Assembly: GCA_964035545.1 (NCBI GenBank)
Contig: OZ037770.1
Location: 9,762,973 to 9,822,972, forward strand
Direction of reading: 5' to 3'
DNA from: Bugula neritina
Taxonomy: Eukaryota > Bryozoa > Gymnolaemata > Cheilostomatida > Bugulidae
DNA: 60,000 nucleotides
This document shows positions 37,067 through 50,700 of this stretch, piece by piece (the stretch's first letter is position 1; each line of letters starts with the position of its first letter). The notes beneath the pieces were generated by a model, which had not been told where the DNA came from, made no database searches, and saw nothing but the letters and a program-made list of their open reading frames with translations. A program made the position numbers and the translations under genes.

Positions 37067-40000
37067 CTAATTTGAAATTGCATTTCTACTGCAGCTAAAT
37101 AGCTTGACTTCTACTGGAAATATTTTACTAGTTATGATATCCGTTGCACCGGCCAAAATTAGTACGCTAACTAAATAATACAGCACAGCATTCCAAGATC
37201 CAGAATTCGCTCGTATTATTGCTGAAATAGATAAAACATAACATTTTCTTCACTGAACTCAATATAGTTCTAAGTGATTAAAACATGATGAATAAACATT
37301 TTAATTTTTGAAATAAAAAATCAAAACGTTAGCATGCGAATTTCATATTATAAAGCAATTAGGCAGCAAAAGCTGCATAATGCACTTTTATAAACTTACG
37401 AGTTATGCCAAAAGACAGAATTGTAGCCAAGCATTGTCCACTTAAAATGATTCCAGATCCAAAAGATGCTACTTTTGTGTCAAATCTTTCCAGCATTACC
37501 AGGGTAGGCAAGCTCATAACAGCACTGAAAAAGAAGCCTACAAAGAAAGATTTAATTAATTTTAAATGTATCTGTTTTATAATTTGCTTTGAAAACCTAA
37601 ACACAATTACTGAGAATATATAGATTCTGAGAAAAACATATGATATATCATAAGTACACCAAAAAACTAGCATAACTATTGGTTTAAACTTGTTTTAGTT
37701 TGTAGGAGAGCTTTATTACCAGTATGGCAAGATAAAACAGTAAAAATACTGAGATTTTTTAGCATTAGCTGTAACTGATCCAGTTGATGCAATAATAAAT
37801 CTCATAAAATTTTACAATAGAGAATACAACTTCAACACAAGTAACAACACATGTAAAGCATGCAGCTTCAAAAAATGCCGATGAGAAAAAAATCAAGAGG
37901 AGATAACTAATTCAATAACTTAATTATTCATTTAGTTTATTTATGTTTAAAAATTTAATTGCATTTGTTTAATATTATTATTATTATTATTATTATTTTT
38001 AATTTAATATAAAATGTTGATAAAAGACATTAAAGCAAGTCTCATGAACTGAATGAAATAAAAACTTGAAGTTGGTAAAATTGGCAAGGCTAAAAAATAA
38101 TGACACGTATTACAAACCTAGGAAGAGAAATGACACATAGAAAGCTTCTTTTTTAGCCCAGACAGCTGCCAGTAATATACTACATCCTGCTCCAATAGAG
38201 GAAACACCCAGCTGAAAGAGAGCTGATACTAGCTTCTGATTGGCTAATACACCTTGTAGTATTTTGCCTGGTATCTCAATAACTCCATAAACTATAAACG
38301 CTGTTGAAACCTATAAAAAAAGCATATTTATTAAGTTAGGAAAAAGAATAAAATACAAAATAAAAGCAACTGGCTGCATTAAACTGTAATTTAATATATT
38401 TTGCTCAGCTTTTTATAACTAATTGTGCTCAAAGATTTTTAACTACAGCCAAGCACTAGCATTTCTAGTTGAGATTATTGTTATTGATTAATTCCATTTT
38501 TTTTAAACAAAATAAAGTTTACAAAAAACTGCAATTGTGAGCGTATCAGTTTATTCACAAAAAAGAGTAAAATCAATTGATACTTGAAAAATGACTTACT
38601 CATAGTCTAATCATGTTATGTACCAAAAAAACTTACGTGATACTTGGCTATTCCCAGTTCCTCTGCATATAATGGAAAAACTGCAAAAGCAGAAGCAAAT
38701 CCTTGGATCAACAGGCATGAAGAGAGCATATATGCTAAAAACATTTTGTTTGTAAAAAATAGTTTTAGCATAACCCTCAGAGATGTAGAGTTATCTGCTC
38801 TTGCAGGTGAAGAATTCTGTAAAACCAAAATTTTGATGTTTTAAATAGAAAAACTAATTATATAATTGGCATGCAATTTGTTTATTTTTTTAATCGAAAT
38901 AATATAAATGGAATAAAAAAGAAAAAAATCAAGGGCACAGCATTTCTTTTAGAAAAATATGACATTATCCTAATCAGTTGTTATTGCATATTTTGACTAA
39001 AATTCTTTACTTATTTTATTAGTCTTAGAAGAGCGTACAATCTTGAATTGCAAGCATTATAAACAATTGCAATTTTTGGTGCAACTGTAAAACTATATTA
39101 ATAAGCCATTGCTTTATTCAGACTAAAAAAATTAATAATTTACCTGATCTTCATCCCCATTTTTAGCATCTTGATGGTTTTGACAGCTTAAATTTTCAAG
39201 TTTGTTTTGTTGGATTCCTATTTTATCTATAAACAAAAATCATTTCATGTAGCTGAAATTCAATCACCATGACATATATCGCAACATCTTTAGCAAAGCT
39301 TACTTGATTCATCTGTGGGAGTTGTCTAATTGATCTTAGAACATTTAAGAATGCCCTCCAACTAAGCTAACCTAGTTTTATGTTTTAAGATATAATCATG
39401 TGGATAACAATTTTAATATCTTTAGAAGAAACTTTATTGTTTGAAAAGTTGCAGAATAACAATTTTACTGCAAAACAAAGTAGAAATGTTTTATCTGATT
39501 CAAACAGATTAATTACATAATTCGGCTTCCTTTAATTAAATTGATTAAGGTTTTTAATTTTTAAATCTTGTCACACTTCTATATAATTTGACGTGATATT
39601 TTGACATATTTATTTATCTGATTATAAATTTGTCATTTTAATAATTTTACCATGATTTACGAATTATATATTTTTTAATTGTTATTTAATTTTTCAGATT
39701 CCACATTTGTGAATCGTAAACTTCATTTTGATGCACTAATGGGCTAGGCTTCAATAGTTTGAAATGGTGCTTTAAAATGAGCTTTGTTACAACATATTTC
39801 CCATCGGACTTTGGTCAAATTTTTCTAAAAAATTGCGTTCTTATAAATGAATTTTAAAGTATTTGGTATTTTCTCTGCTAGTTATACTACAGTTTCCATT
39901 TCATCAAAAAAATGCAGAGTTACCTTCCCTTTAGTTGTAAAATCCTGAGCATAATATTGTATAACTTGTTTCACATAAACTTTAGAGTTGCTTGCTTTTT

Positions 40001-43000
40001 GTTTATAACTGAGAATAGTAATCTATACCTTCAATGACAGACAATGAGACTGTAGAAACATTCAATTTGTCAGTCGACTTGTAACTCCTTTCCACTAGCT
40101 CTATGGTAGGTAACTTTTTTGATATTTTCCTAAAAATAGAAACTTTTTTTATTTAATATTCAATAATTTTATTGCAGTCTAAATCTAGAATGTGTGAAAA
40201 CTTGAAAAACATTTTAACTGATATGAGTTTATAGGCTTTTTGTGAATTTTAAAACTAATATGTTGTTTGTAGAAGACCAATAGTGAAGAACAAAGTTATT
40301 AATAGCTTCAGTTGGGATCAACTTAATTTAGAGCACAGTATATTACTCTGACAAAATAAAAACATGACACGCTTAAGCTTATTTTGGCATTTCAAATTTT
40401 TAGATCACCATAAAAGCAATTATACAATTATATAGTGCTGCAATAAATTTATACATAAAACAAAGTATATCAAATTAAATTAAACTGGCGTACGGCACAC
40501 CAGTGTCAATGAGCATCTAGAAATATAGAATGAAACTGTAATTAGTGAAAGTAGAAATAATATTATTTAATTATATTTTGTAGATATTGAGAAATACTAA
40601 TGTACTGGATTATACTATAATGTAATGAATTTCAGTATAGAGTTTAACGTTAACTTATTTTATAGAGTTAGTTGTTTCTCTTAACATACCAGTACGACTC
40701 AGGTCTAATTAGCATAAGCAGTAGAAGAAACTGCATTACTGTTGCTGCTATAATTATCATTGTTTCCTGGTATGTGAAATTATCAAACAGAACTCTGCAA
40801 AAGGATGGCAGAGATAAAGTGCCAACACCAACTCCTGCTGTAACCAGACCCACAGCTATTGCTTTCTTTTCCTCAAAGTAAACAGTCGGTGTCCAAGTCA
40901 TTGCCATAAATGAAAAACCAACGCCAAGACCTAAAAATAGACGAGTGATATTGCACATATTTTACTTGTATAAAATATAAAATACTGCCAGATTTCCTTA
41001 ATTCTCTTTTAAATATAATATGAAAAGTAAGAAAATATATTAGCAGAAATAACCTTTTATGAATAATAAAATTTGAATGTTTTACCAACAAGCGATGTCG
41101 CCACATAGAGTACGTGTTGATTTGGTGCATAAGCCAAGAGAACATAACCAGAAGATATTAGCACCATTCCAACAGCTCCCACAATTCTGTGCTGTACTCT
41201 AGTCAAGGCGTATCTTGCTACTGGACCTGTAGAAAGACAAACTTTAACTGTTAAAGCAGTTGTTAAACGGTGAATTGACTTTCATGTGATTATATATGTT
41301 CTTAATTTATTTATATCATAATATGCTAAACATGCTATCAAAGCAGGGTGTTTGTGAAATGTAAAATTTTTACTATTTTAATAAATATTAATAAAAATTG
41401 TGTGTAGATGCAGTGACATTTTTGTACTAAACAGCCAAGTCCATATGTTTGAATTATAACCTAGCTGAGCAAAATGTTCTGATTCCATTGTTTCAACAGA
41501 CATTGCTCCTCTTTAAAAGCTTTTTTTAATTCTTACTTACCAAGGTAAGTGAATGCTTACTATGCATTTCAGCAGTAGAATATTTGTTACTAAACATTAG
41601 CAAACTGAAATAGCTAGACATTTTTTTACTCAACAAAGCAAAAAACTTTCCAGAATTGACAGAAAACAAAACAATAAACTCAAAGTAAATAAGGTTTGTG
41701 ATTTTTAGTATAACATAAGTCTAACCCCTTATAGACCAAGGCTGCTCCGTTTACTTCTAAAGTTTTTTGCATATTGTAAAACAAAATTAAAAAAATAAAT
41801 TTTGAAACTTATACTGCAATGACTAAAGCAGAAGAAAACTCAATAATTTAATTACAGGTTGATGGTTAAATTTCGCTAAACTCTTTTAATCTTCATTGAT
41901 ACATTTTAATTATTGCTTACACTAATCACTAAACAGGGTGATTACAATATTAGTGTAACCATCTTAAACTGACTCCAGTAAAGAGTTCAAGAATTAATTA
42001 AATATAAACTGGCTTTAAAATGATGACATGCAATATACATTTGTAGCGTTGGTGAAAGTGTGTAGGGGGTAATAAATTATATTGATAGATTTGATTCACC
42101 ATGATGACGTTGCATGTAACAGCACCTGCTCTTACCATACCATTTAATTACATGAAATAAAAAATGTTTAGGATTTTCACAATTTTCATCAGTATGTATG
42201 TATTAATTATTTATTATATTCAAACAAGAGCTAATAGTACTTGACATTTTGGCTACCACAAAGCATATATTATACAACAAGCTAAAATTTCAAAAGACAT
42301 TAGTCATGCGGATTTTAGGTTATTTACTGACATGTTGATTAAATTATAAAGGTGTTGTTAATAGTTGTATCTTGTAAGGCTTTGAGCACCTACGATTTGC
42401 TGTAGTTATAATTATTTCCATAATTTTACGCAAGTAAGCACTTGTATAAAACCATTAATTACCATATTATTAAAAGATTGAAAACTTTAAAAAACAATGC
42501 CGATGAATTATTGTAATAATTATAATAATTGCGCAATCTCCTTTACTTTGTTAAATTTGACTATATTCTGAAAGAAAATGAAAAAAGATTTGTTTAGCAT
42601 TATGATTTTGGAACAAAAATAGATTAACATATTATAAATTCATTGAATTGCAGAACGAGTTTGGAGATATTTACCGGCAGCAAATCTTGCAATTTGTGTC
42701 AGCGAGGCTATCCAGAGTCCAGTCTGTTCATCAATATTATATTCTGACATCATTTCCAGCAGAATTATTCCAATTATTCGTGGTTGAGTCAGAGTCAATG
42801 CATATATGAGACAAGCCACTGAAATAAATAAAATATGCTCTTATCAACAGATTATTAAAATCAAAGCCTTAACAAAATAATTTTTGATACCTGCTGTATG
42901 ATTTTGTTAATTTTTTCCTTAAGTGTTAATGACTTTTAATTAAATATTTTCTGCTATTATTCAGCATATAAACAACTTTAATGTTTATGATAATTGTGCA

Positions 43001-43888
43001 GTGTGATAAAAAAGTGCTTAAGTTGACAGTGGACATGGGCAATGGTATAAAGTTGAAACGCCTATCTCGAAATTTACAACAGCCAGTTGTTTGGTTTGCC
43101 ACACAACATATAAGTAAATCTAATCATAATAAAATAATACAAAAAATTTTATACTGATGAGTGAAGCTAGGTGAGCTGACAATATTTTTTAAATATAATT
43201 AGACTTGTTTTTTTGTTTTAAAATTTAGTTTTAGCATTTGAGCTGTGCATTGCATGGTTGAGTTTATAACAACGCAATCGTAAAAATTTAAAAGAGGTAA
43301 TAATAATATTTAAAGGCTTATCACTATAATACAACAAAATGAATGCAAAAAATTTTTTATTCTTTATAATATTAAAGCATGATTATCTTTGACCAGTATT
43401 ACACATAAAAAACTTTTCTATGCTTAGCAAAAATAAAAGTCAAGTTTGCTTTTATTTTTGGTAAGCATATAGAAAAGTTGTTTAACAATGCGATGTAGTC
43501 ACACCAACTTGCCTTTTAGAATAGTTTTGGGCATTTTTTGATAGGTAAATCTTATATAAGGAACTTATGCATTTGTTTTTAAAGATTTTTTATAAAACAT
43601 TGAATTTGTATAAAAGCAATTGAAAAGGTTAAACTAGTTTTTATTTAAAATTGCTTAGATCTGTTGAAAACTTGCAATTTCAAAGAATATAGTTTTATTT
43701 TAAGTTTAATTTTAGATTGATATTTTCATCAAAGAAATAGCTTCTGTACAACATAATTTCAATGGACACATTTAGCCCCCTACAAACAGACTAGCTAATT
43801 AGATGTTAAATATAGCTTCATAATTACCTGCTGCAACTAGCCAAGAGTACCTGCTATCTACAGGATAGGCTGTATTCTTAGTCTCCAT
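37067..43888 (-). CDS. MCT gene C: SLC16-like monocarboxylate transporter
   Basis: Ten exons: 43888-43828, 42818-42675, 41226-41086, 40930-40690, 40129-40029, 39226-39144, 38816-38637, 38310-38118, 37537-37400, 37221-37067 (stop TAG at 37069-37067). They join in phase to 1437 nt, 478 residues. Exon 1 is METKNTAYPVDSRYSWLVAA, nearly the same as in gene D. TM5 signature: YFEEKKAIAVGLVTAGVGVG. Central loop exons 5-6 include KISKKLPTIELVERSYKS; TM7 AVFPLYAEELGIAKYH; TM8 EIPGKILQGVLAN; end SGSWNAVLYYLVSVL and a short tail. Compared with A and D, exon 3 has VARYA for VAGYA, and exon 2 ends SLTQIARFAA. Intron and 3'-flank sequence is shared with D and E, so these three arose from recent tandem duplication. 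A short tandem repeat lies just before the ATG (43916-43993). Confidence 0.92.
37972..37996. repeat. (TTA)n microsatellite
   Basis: About eight TTA units in intron 8 of gene C. Simple sequence only. Confidence 0.9.
41715..41750 (-). mobile_element. SINE head fragment
   Basis: Only the tRNA-like 5' head of the SINE family is visible (taaccccttatagaccaagg and gctgctcc on plus). Body and tail are absent. Intron 2 of gene C. Confidence 0.45.
43411..43479. repeat. Short foldback repeat
   Basis: Arms of about 30 bp (43411-43439 and 43449-43479) share aacttttctatgctta and its complement, with a loop of about 9 bp. Intron 1 of gene C. Confidence 0.7.
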
Positions 43889-43915
43889 AATGCTCTTCTA
43901 ATCTGTACCACTTTG

Positions 43916-43993
43916 CTTGGTTATACAGTGATCTGGTTATACAGTGGTTTGATTAAGTACAGTGGTTTGGTTATGCAGTGGTTTAGATAAGCA
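43916..43993. repeat. Short tandem repeat just upstream of gene C
   Basis: Four imperfect copies of a unit like tttggttatacagtgg, ending about 30 bp upstream of the ATG. Gene D has only a single related copy (ggttatgcg, near 54960), so it expanded after the duplication. Confidence 0.7.
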
Positions 43994-45737
43994 ATCCGGC
44001 ATGTACTGTTGAAGGGTGTCACACTTCAGATTTTGCTAAAGTCAAAATAAAACATGGTTAGCTAGCATCTAATTATAACCACTTTGACATTACCTTGCAA
44101 CCATTTTAATACTTTATAAAACTCAAATGGTATATTTTTTATACTGTATAGGAGAAATAGGTAATCAATGTCTTAATATTCCTAACTAATGTAACTATTT
44201 TAAGTGAAGCAATGCAGAAAAAAAATTCAAATGCATTTGAAAATAATATTTGTGTTGAAAAACATACAATTTAGAAACTGATGCTTAAAATCAATATTCA
44301 ATATTATAATTTAAATACTAATAGCTGTATCTATAATACAAGTTTCTCATTATTATCTCTACTTGTATGCTCTATATATTTTTATTTATATCAAATCACT
44401 GTAAAAAGTAATATGTACAATTTATGGAATTTATTTTAAATATCATCAGTATTAAAAACAAAGTGTAGGTATTTTTCAGAAGGCTACGCACAGACATAAA
44501 TAAATTAGATAAGTTTTTTGCTAGCTAAAATTTAATAGTGTTCATAGAGCTGTGAAAACTAATTGAATAAAAGTTTTAAAACTGTTATATAAAATGTTGA
44601 GTAGGCTATTATATATTATGTTATAATTAACTTTCATAATTTATGTGTGAGATTGGTTTAAAATTTTCTAACTTTATACATTATCAACAGATAAACAATT
44701 AAAAAGCTAAGTTTCTTTAATGTTGAAGAATTGTCTTGTAATAACTTTTCTGCCAAAATTGTTAGAAGGGTTTGAATTTTGAATAATTTTTATTTTTTTA
44801 CACTTTTTTGCTAACACTGGATAAATTTTACGCAACATTGTTATAACATTTAAATAAAGCTGTTTGTAGAAAGTCGGAAAAAAATTTGTTGACTATATTT
44901 TCAAAACCTCTCTCAAAAAAAATAAATTTTACATTATGCTAATGTTGGCTCACAACCAATGCTGGTAAATATTTATGAAAATGATGGCAATATTCAGATT
45001 ATCTATTTATGAAGTGTTTTTAAAATATTTTGTAAGAAATTTTCAAACAAAAACAATGTTGGAGACAAATAGGTGTCTACAATTTTACATTTAGATAAGC
45101 TTGGCCACAGCATTTATTTAACATACTCGCCAACAACTATAAAGCATTAGAGAAAATTTTATTTTCGTTATTTCATATTCATCATCCACTTTTATGTAGA
45201 AATTAGCATTTTATGTAATATGTATGTATATATAAGTTTTCAGTGTGAGTCAATAATCTCAAATGTGATAGCGTATATTAGTTATTTCCTAATTGCATTG
45301 TCTATTAGAGCATGCTAAAGTGAGCCCGAAATGGTTGTAGGTAGATAAATCACATCATTAAAAAATTTACAATTTAGCAATTAACTACATCATTTTGTTC
45401 AAGCTGGTCATCATACAAAGAGTTAAAACCAAAGAAAATTGTTACATAACTATACATCAAAAGTTGTATGTCCAGGTGACAAAATCAATTGATTTCTTTT
45501 AACAACTATTTGTTACAGAGTTTATTCTATCAATTAAGAAAATAGAATACTTATAATAATATTAATAAAACTTTGTATAAATCCGATAAATAATAAAATA
45601 AAATAAGTAGCTATTTATATATCTAATTTAAAAAAATTACAGCATTTATCCTGAATGCTGTTTTGATATATGATCACTGTTCATAATTTATTATCAGTAT
45701 AAGCATATATACATATACAGATAAAAGCTACCTGTGG

Positions 45738-46482
45738 CTTAGCAGCAACCACCTGTCACCTACCTGTAACCACCTGTCACTAACTTGGAGTTTGCGGTTT
45801 AAGAGAATTTGCTGTTCACAGAAGATGCCATCATATGAGTCATTTTTCAATTTAGAAATACTCGCAGCTTGAGAAAATGTTAATGTATATATTATTGAGC
45901 AGTTATTTGCTGTAATTTACTGTATCTGCATGTACTGCATCCAGCAAAACATAAACTTGTTATATATATATAATATAAATATTTGTTAAAGGCAGTGAAA
46001 ATGAATCATTTAATTAAAACAATTACATGACGTTTGAGTGCAAACCCTGCTTCCTACGCTAAATTTAGCCGCAGCTAAGTATTGCACAGTATATTCAAAA
46101 ACTGACCTTCAACAAGAGTAGGAGTTTTTCAACTTCCTATTGGACATCATTCTATTGTTGTTTTTGCTTTTAATTTATTCTGCCTTCCTGTTGATGATTG
46201 TAAACTTTAGCATTAGATTGACACTCTACAGCCGCATGCCAGGAATATATTTCAATTTTAATTTAGACTATCAACTGCTGCATACTCTTGGCTTGTGAAA
46301 ATTATACAACTAGTGCTTCAAGCTAGCCAGTGCACATTTTACATGTCAGGAGCAATTTATGTATGCTTGAAAATGATTTAAGAGAATATTGTGTTGCCTT
46401 TTGATAACTAATAGCTTTGTGCTGTTTCTACTCTGTAGACTTTAGGCTTTTAAAATTGTCGGTGTATAATTCTTTTTGTTTC
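45738..46482 (-). pseudogene. Relic of a sixth MCT gene: decayed B-type exon 1 with its 5' flank
   Basis: This segment aligns by eye with the exon 1 and promoter region of gene B (about 35160-35765). Shared blocks in order: ccacctgtcac; the exon; gttatttgctgt/gttatatactgt; gagtgcaaaccctgc; gccgcatgcca(g)gaatatattt; ttttgataact. In the exon, the start survives as ATGACTCAT. The conserved Trp codon has become stop TAA, giving KFS-stop where gene B reads KYSW. The donor GGTAAGTGACAGG has become AGTTAGTGACAGG. An insertion of about 100 bp lies at 46105-46205. No later exons were found between here and gene C, so only the 5' end was duplicated or only it survives. Confidence 0.75.
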
Positions 46483-46571
46483 TATCAGCTTAAATTGCAT
46501 TAATTTTAATTGTGCAAGTTATTTTATCAAGTATATTGTTGTTTTAAAGTTCAAAAAATGAATAGTTTTAC

Positions 46572-46633
46572 ATGATTTCTTATATTTGTCCTATGACAGC
46601 TGCAGCTGTCATAGGACAAATATAAGAAATCAT
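46572..46633. repeat. Perfect 62-bp palindrome at the edge of a (TA)n block
   Basis: Arms 46572-46602 and 46603-46633 are exact complements with no spacer, centred on gacagctgcagctgtc. The (TA)n block begins immediately to the right. The arrangement recalls the 11.7-12.2 kb hairpin but the arm sequence is unrelated. Confidence 0.95.
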
Positions 46634-46639
46634 TATGTG

Positions 46640-47308
<669 letters not shown>

Positions 47309-47389
47309 TAATTGCTTTGCCTAATAAAGTAATAAATCAACAATGTTTCTCGTATATTTATTTATAATTAAATTGCTAGCTCGTAAAGA

Positions 47390-47560
47390 TATATTTAAAT
47401 ATATATATATGTATATATGTGTATGTTTATATATGTATATAAGTGTATGTATATATGTGTATGTTTATATATATATGTTTATATATGTATATATGTCAAA
47501 TTGTGTATTGTATATATATATATATACACATGTGCATACATGTGGGTGTGTGTGTGTATA
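47390..47560. repeat. (TATG)/(TG)-rich degenerate microsatellite
   Basis: Mixed tatatgtgtatg and tatatgtatat units ending in a gtgtgtgtgt run near 47547. Simple sequence 240 bp downstream of gene D. Confidence 0.85.
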
Positions 47561-47797
47561 ATATGAATGCATATATTTTGGAATGAACAAAAAACACAAG
47601 TGCAAGTCTAAGCATATATCAATTGACCTTGACACATATGCAATACTTAAAAGTATAAAACAAAATCATCATCATATGTTATTTAAAAAATTTGTCCTGT
47701 TTTAAAAGTTAAAAACAACAACAAATCGAGAAGCTGATTACAACTTTAAAAAAATTTAGATGAAGCATCAGTTATACAAGATATATCTCATCACAAG

Positions 47798-50700
47798 CTA
47801 TTTCGGCATTGGTTCTCTACATCTGCTTAACCTAACTTCTATTGGAAATATTTTACTACTTGTTATATTCATTATACCAGCTAAGAGTAGAGTACCCACT
47901 AAGTAATACAGTACAGCACTCCAAGATCCTGATTTGGCTTGTATTATCGCTAAAATATAAAAGCATTATATTTCTTACTAAAATGAATATCATAATTTAC
48001 ATATAGTTTTAACTGGTTGAAGCATAACAAACAGAAACTTGAAAAACAGTTTTTAATATAAAAATACAGATTCTAACAGAATATTCAATATGGTCTAAAG
48101 TAGTTAAACAGCAAAAGCTACATGATGCACTTTTATAGACTTACGGGTTATGCCAAAACACAGAATTGTAGCCAAACATTGTCCACTTAAAATAATTCCA
48201 GATCCAAAAGATGCAACCTTTCTGTCGAATCTTTCCAACATCACCAGGGTAGGCAAGCTCATAACAGCACTAAAAAAGAACCCTGCGCAAAAAAACTTTT
48301 TATTAGTTTTAAACAAATTTATTTTCTAATTTGCTTTTAAGATTTCTACATCAACAACATGCTGTATATTTTCATTAGTATTTACACAAGTTTTTGAGAC
48401 TGATAATAATTGTTTTTCTGTATTCTCTATTACTCTATCATGCACTAACATCCAATTCTTTTGACAGTGCTGTAAGCATAGCCTTTATATAGCCTGAGCC
48501 AAAACAAAACTGATATAAAAGATTGTTTAGTCAAAATGTGATAGGTGCAATAAAGTATTTCAAAATTGCCAGTTTGAAGTCTTATCACTATTATAGTGGT
48601 GGAAGTGCTTGGTAATCAACAGTAAAAAAAAACTTCCCAGGAATAAATGTTTTATTTTTTTCGCCAAAATTCATTCAAAAGTAGATGTTAGAAATTTTAC
48701 TGTGAGAAATAAAACTGATAGAGGAATTTAAAGTCGGTCTAGAGTTCCAATCAACTCTAAAAAGAAAATTTAAAGTTGGCAAAATTGGCAGTATTATGAG
48801 CAATGCTGATAAAGAATACCAAACATAAGGACATGCAATATGAGCCTTTAAGCAAGCCTAATCAACTGAAAAACAGGAAACTTGAACTTGGTAAAATTGC
48901 CAGTCCTATGAACAAGGCTAATTTAAATAAGGACATGCAATACAAACCTAGGAAGAGAAAGGACACATAGAAAGCTTCTTTTTTAGCCCAGACAGCTGCC
49001 AGTAGTATACTACATCCTGCTCCAATAGAGGAAACCCCCAGCTGGAAGAGAGCTGATACTAGCTTCTGATTGGCTAATACACCTTGCAATATTTTACCTG
49101 GTATCTCCATAACTCCATAAACAATCAATGCTGTTGAAACCTAAAAAGAGTACTTTTCACTTGAGAAAGAAATTAAAGCACAATGTAGAAAATTCTGCTG
49201 TCTTATGTCCAAACCTTGAGCTAAACTTGTGATTTTGCAATTTGATTATATAAAGTGCATTATGATTTTTGTTCAATTTATTAGCAAACTGTCTTGTAAC
49301 GCAGGTGATTTGTATCAACAAGTAGTTGGAGTTTTTCATATTTATATTCAAATTAATTTATATTTGGCTGTGTAAACTGCTAACTTTGGGAAAAATTAAA
49401 GCCTTTATAAAATAAGATTTTTGTCTATTTGCTCAACGAGTGAAACTATAATTATAACACTTGATTTTTGGTAACCTAATCTTATATAAGTCTAATAATA
49501 TTATGTAACAAAAACTTACATGATACTTGGCTATTCCCAGTTCTTCTGCATACAATGGGAAAACTGCAAAAGCAGAAGCAAATCCCTGGATCAACAGGCA
49601 TGAAGAAAGCATATATGCTAGAAACATTTTGTTTGTGAAAAATAATCTGAGCATAAACTTCAGAGACGAGGAATTCTCTGCTCTTGTAGGTGAAGATTTC
49701 TATAAATCAAAGATTTTGATGTTTTTAATATACATTTTTTTATATAATTGGCAAATTATTTGTTTATTCTTTCAATTTGAATAATACAAATGAAATAAAA
49801 AAGAAAAAGTCAAGTGCACAACATATTTCTTTTAGAAAAATATGACATTATCTTGAATAATTGTTATTGCATACTTTGACTAAATTTTTTTACTTATTTT
49901 ATTACTCTTGAAAAAATGTACAATCTTAGATTGCAAGCATTATAAATAATTGCAATGTTGATACAACTTTAAAAATATATTGATAAGCCATTGCTTTACT
50001 TAGATGTATGCTAAAAACATTTTGTTTGTGAAAAATAGTTTCAGCATAAACTTCAGAGATGCAGAATTTTCTAAACTTGATGTTGAATTCTGTAACATGA
50101 AGTTTTTTTTGAAATACAACTCCTTGTACAAATACCTACTATGTTGTTTTTATTTTCTTTTTTTTAACCTAGCTATATAGAATCGTGAAAAATAATCTCA
50201 AGTGTAACTCATTCTTCATCTTAAAATAATACAGTATCCTGTAATCGTTTTAGCTTGCATCTTATAACTACAACATTTTTATTATTTAAATAGTTTTGGG
50301 AAAACACTCAATAATATATACAAACATGGGGTTTTATGTAAAATATTTTTCAATGAGATATCACATTTTTTAACTTGAAGCAATCATCAATTTACCTTGT
50401 TTTCAGCAATATCTTTTGCATTTTGATAATCTCCAGAATTTGAATGTTGAAATTTGTTGTGTTGAGATGTTGTTTCTTCTGTAATCGAAAAACATTTCAT
50501 ATAACTGAAAGCATAGAGAAGGCTGGAGCTAAGTTTGCTAATTTTGTTTGAACATCTTCTAAACATAAATAATATAGACTAATGCTTGAAGAAAATTTTG
50601 TAGATTATGAGTTTTATTGCATTAAGTAAAGCAGAAACAGTTAGCTAATTATATATATATACTGTTTTTAGTTTTACAGATGTCAGTTTTGTGTATGTAA

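Noticed and set aside
38644-38844. Plus-strand ORFs starting MAIPSSSAYNGKT at 38644, 49527 and 59535
   Set aside because: They are antisense to MCT exon 7 in three copies; their similarity reflects the real minus-strand exons.
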